DNA of 64,000 nt from contig NZ_CP127409.1 of assembly GCF_030291135.1 (NCBI RefSeq), positions 1,302,001 to 1,366,000 on the forward strand, given 5' to 3'. How positions within the stretch are numbered: the stretch's first letter is position 1; each line of letters begins with the position of its first letter. Positions 58,601-64,000 of this stretch are shown here, in pieces. The DNA comes from Rhodanobacter thiooxydans. Lineage in GTDB: Bacteria; Pseudomonadota; Gammaproteobacteria; Xanthomonadales; Rhodanobacteraceae. Under the pieces are notes generated by a model. The model made no database searches and was not told where the DNA came from. It worked only from the letters and a program-made list of their open reading frames with translations. The position numbers and the translations under genes were made by a program.

Positions 58601-60566
58601 TGCGTGGGAGTCGGTCAAGCGCCACTTCCGCTCGCTCAATCGCGACAGCCAGAGCCAGGACTTCACCTGCGTCGGTATCGGCGACATGTCCGGCGACGTG
58701 TTCGGCAACGGCATGCTGCTGTCCGAACACATCCGGCTGGTGGCCGCGTTCGACCATCGCCACGTGTTCCTCGACCCGAACCCGGATGCGGCGCGCACCT
58801 TCGTCGAGCGCCAGCGCATGTTCAAGGTGCCGCGCTCGAGCTGGGACGACTACGACAAGTCGCTGATCTCCGCCGGTGGCGGCGTGTACCCGCGCAGCGC
58901 CAAGTCGATCCCGGTCTCGCCGGAAGTGCGCGCGGTGCTGGGCCTGAAGCCCGACGTCGAGCACTTGGCGCCGACCGATCTGCTCAGCGCGATCCTGAAG
59001 GCGCCGGTGGACCTGATCTTCAACGGCGGCATCGGCACCTACATCAAGTCGTCCGCCGAAACGCATGCCGACGTGGGCGACCGCGCCAACAACGCGCTGC
59101 GCATCAACGGCGCCGACGTGCGCGCGAAGATCATCGGCGAGGGCGGCAACCTGGGCATGACCCAGAAGGGCCGCATCGAGGCGGCGCAGCACGGCGTGCT
59201 GCTGAACACCGACTTCATCGACAACTCCGCCGGCGTGGACACCTCCGACCATGAGGTGAACATCAAGATCCTGCTCAACGACGCCGTGCAGCGCGGCGAG
59301 CTGAGCTTCGACGCGCGCAACACGCAGCTCGCCGCGATGACCGACGAGGTGGGCCAGCTGGTGCTGTGGGACAACTACCGGCAGAACCAGGCGATCACCC
59401 TGATGGAGCAGCAGTCGGTTGGCCGCATCGGCTCGATGGCGCACTTCATCCGCACGCTGGAGGCCGAGGGCACACTCGATCGCCAGGTCGAGAACCTGCC
59501 CAGCGAGGCCGAGCTGACCGAGCGCAAGAGCCGCGGGTTGGGCCTGACCCGGCCGGAGCTGGCGGTGCTGCTGTCCTACGACAAGATCCGCCTGTTCCAG
59601 CAACTGCTGGATTCGGATGTGCCGGAAGACCCGTACCTGTCGAAGGAACTGGTGCGCTACTTCCCCACGCCGCTGCACGAGAAGTACGCCACACACATGC
59701 AGCGCCACCGGTTGAAGCGCGAGATCATCGCCACCGCGGTGACCAACTCCACGATCAACCGCATGGGCGCCACCTTCATGATGCGCATGCAGGAGGACAC
59801 CGGACAGGGCCCGGCGGCGATCGCCAAGGCCTACACCGCGGCACGCGAGATCCTCGAAGCACGCGAACTGTGGGCACAGATCGAGGCGCTGGACGCCAAG
59901 GTTGCCGAGGACACCCAGATCGACGCGATCAAGCAGATCTGGTCGCTGCTGCGGCACCTGACCCGCTGGCTGCTGAACCGTCCGGGTGGCTCGCTGGACA
60001 TCGCCGCCAACGTCGAACGCTACCAGGCTGGCGTGTCGACCCTGCGCAAGGCGTTGCCGGAGGTATTGACGCCGACCGGCAAGGGCGATTTCTCCTCCAG
60101 CCAGGAGAAGTGGGCAGGCCTGGGCCTGCCGGCGGAACTGGCGCTGCGGATGGCCCGCATGCCGGAGCTGCGCGCCGCACTGGACATGGTCGAGGTGAGC
60201 CAGCTGAGCGGCCAGCCGATCGAGAAGGTCGCCGGCGTGTTCTTCGAACTGGGCGAGGCGCTGGACCTGGAATGGCTGCGCGACCAGATCGAGGCACTGC
60301 CGGTGGAAGGCCATTGGCATGCGCAGGCTCGCGGTTCGCTGCTGGATGAGCTCAACCACCAGCACCGGGCGCTGGCGCAGCAGGTGCTGAGCCTCGGCGG
60401 CGGCAGCAAGGATGTCTCGCCGGTGCAGGCTTGGCTGCAGCGTGACGACGCCACGCTGCAGTACACCCGCGGCATGCTGGCCGAGATCCTCACCCAGAAC
60501 GCCGACTACCCGATCGCCTCGGTTGCGGTGCGGCGGCTGGCCCAGCTGGCGCAGGTGCCGGTCTGA
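55641..60566 (+). CDS. gdhB: NAD-specific glutamate dehydrogenase, large (~180 kDa) type
   Basis: Catabolic enzyme: glutamate + NAD to 2-oxoglutarate + NH4 + NADH. 1641 residues from ATG 55641, fitting the L-GDH180 class (about 1600). The long N-terminal regulatory region begins near LQIVTDDMPFLVDTVSM. The catalytic domain holds ARGGLRWSDRREDFRTE and VGSKGGFFVKK (K878), and the NAD-binding part FTCVGIGDMSGDVFGNGML. Later come GEGGNLGMTQKGRIE and the C-terminal helical region. The start is chosen because upstream in-frame sequence has no family features. A hairpin follows the stop. Confidence 0.95.
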   Translation: MNATPAANDSSLPSVVLAELKKGGFSPERLNEAQVFCEAFFARIGGGDAHLHTPVQWAALVGSLLEFMQQRRSGHASVRVLSAADVHAGRSLLQIVTDDMPFLVDTVSMIVSTKLQIHAVIHPVLMVARDASGKLLGLGGNAGSAESLMHFEIDRVADAAEQAQLEAQVAAALDDVRAAVGDWSVMRDKALAIANELPHRKLPLDAASVQEASEFMRWIAADNFTFLGYREYEVADADGDRVLRAVDASGLGILRKSERSMAPRSLRTLAASELPQSGATDAIILTKTNARSQVHRTGYMDYIGVLQFGADGRAVAEQRFLGLFSSNAYMARPQEVPLVRQKVEAVLARSGLKRDSYSGKSLRNVLETLPREELLQSTGDELFATAMGILELRQRARTRLFIRRDRYGRFFTCMVFVPRDRFNTSVRERIEALLGSALHVEQSDSSVQMGEAALARLTIVLRPKIGDQPVYDLAELERGVAGIVRNWHDEVRDALVQLRDEHEGVVLANRYARALPAGYVEDVSPAVAAEDVHQLSQLAGDNALRMSFYHPPKEPETLRFKVYRSGGDIALSEVLPQLENLGLRVLTEHVYDIPGEAPLSIQDFEVQPVGQLTFSVEQVGALFEDAFEQIWRGNAENDGFNRLVLGAKLSWRQVAMLRGYCKYLLQTGATFSQSYMEETLGRYPAIAGLLVELFLAKFDPRREVLSADELKAAGATLAAEMLALIPANVQAAQPGLIADLGAALAKPRDEQIQAVEHAIGILLENVASLDEDRILRGFVKLIRATLRTSFFQQWNGAYRDYISYKLDSHMLPDLPKPVPYREIWVCAPRVEGIHLRFGAVARGGLRWSDRREDFRTEVLGLVKAQMVKNTVIVPVGSKGGFFVKKAPVGGDRDAQLAEGIACYRLFINGLLDITDNLADGKVVHPHDVVRHDADDPYLVVAADKGTATFSDIANAISIEHNYWLGDAFASGGSHGYDHKGMGITAKGAWESVKRHFRSLNRDSQSQDFTCVGIGDMSGDVFGNGMLLSEHIRLVAAFDHRHVFLDPNPDAARTFVERQRMFKVPRSSWDDYDKSLISAGGGVYPRSAKSIPVSPEVRAVLGLKPDVEHLAPTDLLSAILKAPVDLIFNGGIGTYIKSSAETHADVGDRANNALRINGADVRAKIIGEGGNLGMTQKGRIEAAQHGVLLNTDFIDNSAGVDTSDHEVNIKILLNDAVQRGELSFDARNTQLAAMTDEVGQLVLWDNYRQNQAITLMEQQSVGRIGSMAHFIRTLEAEGTLDRQVENLPSEAELTERKSRGLGLTRPELAVLLSYDKIRLFQQLLDSDVPEDPYLSKELVRYFPTPLHEKYATHMQRHRLKREIIATAVTNSTINRMGATFMMRMQEDTGQGPAAIAKAYTAAREILEARELWAQIEALDAKVAEDTQIDAIKQIWSLLRHLTRWLLNRPGGSLDIAANVERYQAGVSTLRKALPEVLTPTGKGDFSSSQEKWAGLGLPAELALRMARMPELRAALDMVEVSQLSGQPIEKVAGVFFELGEALDLEWLRDQIEALPVEGHWHAQARGSLLDELNHQHRALAQQVLSLGGGSKDVSPVQAWLQRDDATLQYTRGMLAEILTQNADYPIASVAVRRLAQLAQVPV

Positions 60567-60601
60567 GCCTGCGGCGAGGCGTTTCCGCGGCGTGACTCTA
60601 C

Positions 60602-60632
60602 ATCCGCCCTCCTGCGTGCCGGGAGGGCGGAT
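60602..60632 (+). terminator. Hairpin after gdhB
   Basis: An 11-bp perfect stem ATCCGCCCTCC / GGAGGGCGGAT (minor slip) around TGCGTGCC, 35 nt past the stop. No T-tract, so it may be a terminator or a REP-like palindrome. Confidence 0.5.
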
Positions 60633-60711
60633 ACATGCCTGAAGATCGGAGTAGGGCGCAGCCATCGCTCTGTCGTACTCTTGGCGCGTCTTCCGCCAAC
60701 CGGGGTTTCCG

Positions 60712-61473
60712 ATGCGCTTTGCCTTCGTCGCCAGTGAGGTCAGCGTCGCGCAGCAGGCCTGGCGCAGGTTGGTGGAACGCTACGGCGATGTGCCGCCGGA
60801 GCAGGCCGAGCTGATCGTGGCGCTGGGTGGCGACGGCTTCATGCTGCGCACCCTGCACGCGTACCACGCGCTGGAACTGCCGGTGTACGGCATGAAGCTG
60901 GGCCGGGTCGGTTTCCTGATGAACAAGCACAAGCTCGACGGACTGCCGGAGCGGATCGCGCGCGCACATGCGGCGACACTGTTTCCGCTGCAGATGGAGG
61001 TCACCGACGTGGCCGGTAACCAGCACAGCGCGCTGGCCTTCAACGAGGTCTCGCTGTTGCGCCAGAGCAACCAGGCCGCCCACCTGGAGGTGCAACTGAA
61101 CGACACCGTGAAGCTGCCGAACCTGGTCTGCGACGGCATCATGGTGGCTACGCCTGCCGGCTCCACCGCCTACAACCTGTCCGCACATGGGCCGATCCTG
61201 CCGCTGGACGCGAATGTGCTGGCGCTCACCCCGATCAGCCCGTTCCGCCCGCGCCGCTGGCGCGGCGCGATCCTGCCGCATCGCACCGAGGTGATCCTGC
61301 GCGTGCTCGATCCGGGCAAGCGCCCGGTCAGCGCCACCGCCGATTTCCATGAGGTACGCGACGTGCGCACGGTGGCGATCCGTCAGTCCGGCGGTCAGGG
61401 CGTGCGGCTGCTGTTCGATCCCGAGCACAACCTGGAGCAGCGCATCCTCGACGAGCAGTTCGCGGCGGAATGA
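60712..61473 (+). CDS. nadK: NAD kinase
   Basis: Phosphorylates NAD to NADP. 253 residues, shorter than E. coli NadK (292) because it lacks the N-terminal extension, as in other Xanthomonadales. The GGDG motif is at 39-42 ([12 protein letters not shown]). [28 protein letters not shown] and the [11 protein letters not shown] segment of the second domain are present. It lies between gdhB and a 5'-nucleotidase, a small group of nucleotide/NAD genes. Confidence 0.95.
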   Translation: MRFAFVASEVSVAQQAWRRLVERYGDVPPEQAELIVALGGDGFMLRTLHAYHALELPVYGMKLGRVGFLMNKHKLDGLPERIARAHAATLFPLQMEVTDVAGNQHSALAFNEVSLLRQSNQAAHLEVQLNDTVKLPNLVCDGIMVATPAGSTAYNLSAHGPILPLDANVLALTPISPFRPRRWRGAILPHRTEVILRVLDPGKRPVSATADFHEVRDVRTVAIRQSGGQGVRLLFDPEHNLEQRILDEQFAAE

Positions 61474-61534
61474 ATCTGGCTGCGTGCTAGATTGACCGGT
61501 AGCGACTTTTCGCCGACAACTTCCGTCCTGTCCC

Positions 61535-62470
61535 GTGAACACGTCTGTTTCGTCTCCCGATGTCCATGATCCCGCTGCCGTCGGCGACAACCGGCTGGTG
61601 GTCGCGATTTCCTCGCGCGCGCTGTTCGACCTCGGCGACAGCCACGCGCTGTTCGAACGCGAGGGCCTCGATGCCTACCGCTCGTTCCAGATCAAGCACG
61701 AAGACGAGATCCTGCAGCCTGGCGTGGCGTTTCCGCTGGTGCAGAAGCTGCTCGGGCTGAACAAGCTGGCCGGCGACGTGCCGCCGGTGGAGGTGATCCT
61801 GCTGTCGCGCAATTCCGGCGACACCGGGCTGCGCATCTTCAATGCGATCCAGCACTACGGCCTGGAGATCAGCCGCGCCGCGTTCACCAGCGGCGCGCCC
61901 ACCTCCGATTACATTGCGCCGTTCCGGGCCGACCTGTTCCTCTCCGCCAACGCCGAGGACGTCGGCCGCGCGCTGGCCGCCGGCGTGGCCGCGGCCACCA
62001 TCCTGCCCAGCGTTGCGCCACCGCGCATGAGCGAGCAGTTGCGCATCGCCTTCGACGGCGACGCCGTGATCTTCGGCGACGAGGGCGAGCGCGTCTCGCG
62101 CGAGGAAGGGCTGGAGGCCTTCCACCGCAACGAGACCGAGCATGCCGCCGAGCCGCTGTCGGTGGGCCCGTTCCGCGGCTTCCTCACCGCGCTGCATCAT
62201 CTGCAAACGGCGTTCCCGGCGGAGGACTCGCCGATCCGCACCGCACTGGTCACCGCCCGTTCCGCCCCCGCGCACAAGCGGGTGATCCTCACCTTGCGCA
62301 AGTGGGGCGTGCGCATCGACGAGGCGCTGTTCCTCGGCGGCCGTGACAAGGGTCCGTTCCTCGATGCGTTTGGCGCGGACATCTTCTTCGACGATTCGCC
62401 GGCCAACGTGGAGTCCGCGCGCAAGCACGTGGCGACCGGGCACGTGCCGCACGGGGTCAGCAACCGCTGA
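61535..62470 (+). CDS. Cytosolic 5'-nucleotidase (PF06189 family)
   Basis: Hydrolyses nucleoside 5'-monophosphates. 311 residues from GTG 61535; the ribosome site is weak. Family segments: LVVAISSRALFDL near 21-33, EVILLSRNSGDTGLRIFNAI, LFLSANAEDVGRAL, and the C-terminal FDDSPANVESARKHVATGHV. This matches bacterial 5'-nucleotidases related to eukaryotic cytosolic NT5C1. The stop lies 19 nt from the stop of the convergent transporter gene. Confidence 0.9.
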   Translation: MNTSVSSPDVHDPAAVGDNRLVVAISSRALFDLGDSHALFEREGLDAYRSFQIKHEDEILQPGVAFPLVQKLLGLNKLAGDVPPVEVILLSRNSGDTGLRIFNAIQHYGLEISRAAFTSGAPTSDYIAPFRADLFLSANAEDVGRALAAGVAAATILPSVAPPRMSEQLRIAFDGDAVIFGDEGERVSREEGLEAFHRNETEHAAEPLSVGPFRGFLTALHHLQTAFPAEDSPIRTALVTARSAPAHKRVILTLRKWGVRIDEALFLGGRDKGPFLDAFGADIFFDDSPANVESARKHVATGHVPHGVSNR

Positions 62471-62489
62471 GTCGGCGCGGGCCGGGTGG

Positions 62490-63365
62490 TCAGATCATCC
62501 GGATCCGCCTCCACCAGTGCGTCACCTGTTCCTCGCGCACGAAGGTGAACAACCCTGCACCGAGGATGATCGCGATGCCGATCGCCATCGGCCAGTCCAG
62601 CGGGTCGTGGAACAGCACATAACCGAACAGCACGGCCCACAGCATCTGGCTGTACTGGGTCGGCGCGACGTGGTTGGCGGGCGCCTTCTGCGTGGCCAGC
62701 ATCAGCAGCACGGAGCCGAGCGCGGCGAGCAGGCCGTAGCCGAGCAGGAGCAGCCACTGGTCGAAATCCGGCCAGCGGAAATTGGCCAGCATCATCAATC
62801 CGGCGACCAGCATCGAGCCGATCATGCCGGCGCCATACAGCGTCACCCGCTTCTCGTGCGCGCCGGACAGGCGCAGCGCGATCATCGAGACGGCGCCGGA
62901 AAGCCCGCATACGGTGGCTGCCAGGTGGCCGATGCCGAGCGCGCGAAAACCGGGTCGCAGCACCACCAGCACGCCGATGAAGCCCGCCACCACGGCTGAC
63001 CAGCGGCGCCAGCCGACGTGCTCCTTCAGCACCAGCACCGACAGGATGGTGACGAAGATCGGTAGCAGGAAGATCAGCACGAACGCCTCCGCCATCGGCA
63101 GCGCGGTGAAGGCGACCACTGCCGCGATGCTGCCGACCGCGCTGGCGGCGGCACGCACCAGCCACAAGCCCTGGCGCTGCGCCAGCACCACGTCGCGCCA
63201 GCGGGCGTCGGCACCCTTGATGAACGGCAGTGCGGTAAGGCCCAGCGCGGCACCGAAGAAAACCGCCTCGTACGCCGGCAGCGAGCCGCGCAGCGATTTC
63301 ACGAACGCATCGCTGATGGCGAACGCGGCGAAGGCCATGAAGCCGAGCAGGACACCTTTGAACAT
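62490..63365 (-). CDS. EamA/DMT-family transporter
   Basis: 291 residues with about ten transmembrane helices in two EamA repeats. The first repeat contains ALPMAEAFVLIFLLPIFVTI with LKEHVGWRRW, and the second contains PANHVAPTQYSQMLWAVLFG. This is the drug/metabolite transporter superfamily; the substrate is unknown. ATG 63365 is taken because it gives the usual short N-terminus before the first helix (MFKGVLLGFMAFAAFAISD). Convergent with the 5'-nucleotidase gene and divergent from the glutaryl-CoA dehydrogenase-like gene. Confidence 0.9.
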   Translation of the reverse strand: MFKGVLLGFMAFAAFAISDAFVKSLRGSLPAYEAVFFGAALGLTALPFIKGADARWRDVVLAQRQGLWLVRAAASAVGSIAAVVAFTALPMAEAFVLIFLLPIFVTILSVLVLKEHVGWRRWSAVVAGFIGVLVVLRPGFRALGIGHLAATVCGLSGAVSMIALRLSGAHEKRVTLYGAGMIGSMLVAGLMMLANFRWPDFDQWLLLLGYGLLAALGSVLLMLATQKAPANHVAPTQYSQMLWAVLFGYVLFHDPLDWPMAIGIAIILGAGLFTFVREEQVTHWWRRIRMI

Positions 63366-63531
63366 GGGGTTTCCGTGGGAAAACGTGAAGCGGGGGAGGA
63401 GACCGGAAGATGGGGCCGGGCAGGGCGAGGCCCAACGCGGGCCGTACGCGTCCGTCGGGTAGACGGCGGCCTGTGCGGCTACTTGGCACGCGCTACAATA
63501 CCGGCTTTTACGCGCCCTCTCCGGAGCTTCC

Positions 63532-64000
63532 ATGGCTGTCAGTCTGAATCCGCTCGATCTGTACGACGTCCGCTCGCTGCTCACCGACGAGGAGCGCATG
63601 GTGCAGGACACCGTCGGACGCTTCGTCGACGAGCGCGTGCTGCCGATCATCGGCGACTGCTTCGACCAGGGCCGTTTCCCGAAGGAACTGGTGCCCGAGA
63701 TCGCCAGCCTCGGCCTGCTCGGCGCCACCATTCCCGAGAAGTACGGCTGCGCCGGCATGAACGGCGTGAGCTACGGCCTGATCTGCCAGGAGCTGGAGCG
63801 CGGCGACTCGGGCCTGCGCAGCTTCGCCTCGGTGCAGAGCTCGCTGTGCATGTACCCGATCTACGCCTACGGCAGCGAGGAGCAGAGGCTGCACTACCTG
63901 CCGCAGATGGCGGCGGGCGAGGTGATCGGCTGCTTCGGCCTGACCGAGCCGCACGGCGGCTCCGATCCGGCCAACATGAAGACGAACGCGAAGAAGGACG
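63532..64000 (+). CDS. gcdH: Acyl-CoA dehydrogenase, glutaryl-CoA dehydrogenase-like (3' end outside window)
   Basis: The first 156 residues of a flavoprotein, with GGAG 6 nt before ATG 63532. The N-terminus SLNPLDLYDVRSLLTDEERM then VQDTVGRFV, and the FGLTEPHGGSDPANMKT FAD/substrate segment, are typical of glutaryl-CoA dehydrogenase, which oxidises and decarboxylates glutaryl-CoA in lysine and tryptophan breakdown. The diagnostic catalytic region lies beyond the window, so the exact substrate is provisional. A TACAAT box at 63494 could be part of its promoter. Confidence 0.85.
   Translation, partial: MAVSLNPLDLYDVRSLLTDEERMVQDTVGRFVDERVLPIIGDCFDQGRFPKELVPEIASLGLLGATIPEKYGCAGMNGVSYGLICQELERGDSGLRSFASVQSSLCMYPIYAYGSEEQRLHYLPQMAAGEVIGCFGLTEPHGGSDPANMKTNAKKD

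Noticed and set aside
55629..60665. A 1678-codon open frame antisense to gdhB
   Set aside because: Composition is that of a GC-rich shadow frame (His, Arg, Gln and Val runs without domains); the plus-strand frame encodes a full glutamate dehydrogenase.

Overview
The window is 64 kb of high-GC chromosomal DNA from a gammaproteobacterium, most likely in the Xanthomonadales (a Rhodanobacter/Dyella-like member of the Rhodanobacteraceae). Three things point there: the gene order rpsT - murJ - ribF - ileS - lspA - ispH followed by a minor-pilin/PilY1 cluster, a metH gene split into two overlapping genes, and a very long NAD-dependent glutamate dehydrogenase. This placement is inference from gene content; no database was searched.

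Layout. Positions 1-2309 hold the 3' part of feoB with a small Cys-rich membrane partner, then rpsT on the minus strand with a clear promoter, UUG start and terminator. Positions 2457-9752 are a housekeeping run: murJ (lipid II flippase), ribF (FMN/FAD synthesis), ileS, lspA and ispH, separated by two kinds of palindromic intergenic repeat. A tRNA-Thr(CGT) and a TPR/GGDEF diguanylate cyclase follow. Positions 12262-19199 form a six-gene type IV pilus priming/tip operon (fimT-pilV-pilW-pilX-pilY1-pilE). Positions 19268-28106 carry recC-recB-recD on the minus strand, joined by 4-nt overlaps. Next come a DGPF (YCII-like) protein and an ECF42-type sigma factor, then a very large GAF-GAF-GGDEF-globin-GAF-EAL signalling protein.

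Positions 34216-43935 are a compact (~9.7 kb) integrated element in tRNA-Val(CAC). It has a tyrosine integrase, a chain of small translationally coupled genes including two excisionase-like HTH proteins and a RepA-like ATPase, a non-coding block with repeats and hairpins, a terminase gene set whose large subunit is split into two genes, two small virion-like proteins built from a repeated module, and a 5'-truncated minor head protein gene in the opposite orientation. It has no portal, major capsid, tail or lysis gene. Two degenerate copies of the tRNA 3' half lie at its left side, suggesting repeated integration at this locus. It could be a decayed prophage or a phage satellite.

The right part is core chromosome again: an orphan LAB_N membrane protein, a methionine operon (ArsR/methyltransferase fusion, metH N-part, metH C-part) with a perfect palindromic operator candidate, an acyl-CoA dehydrogenase, an RND efflux pump with its adaptor, NAD-glutamate dehydrogenase, NAD kinase, a cytosolic 5'-nucleotidase, an EamA transporter, and the start of a glutaryl-CoA dehydrogenase-like gene cut by the window end.
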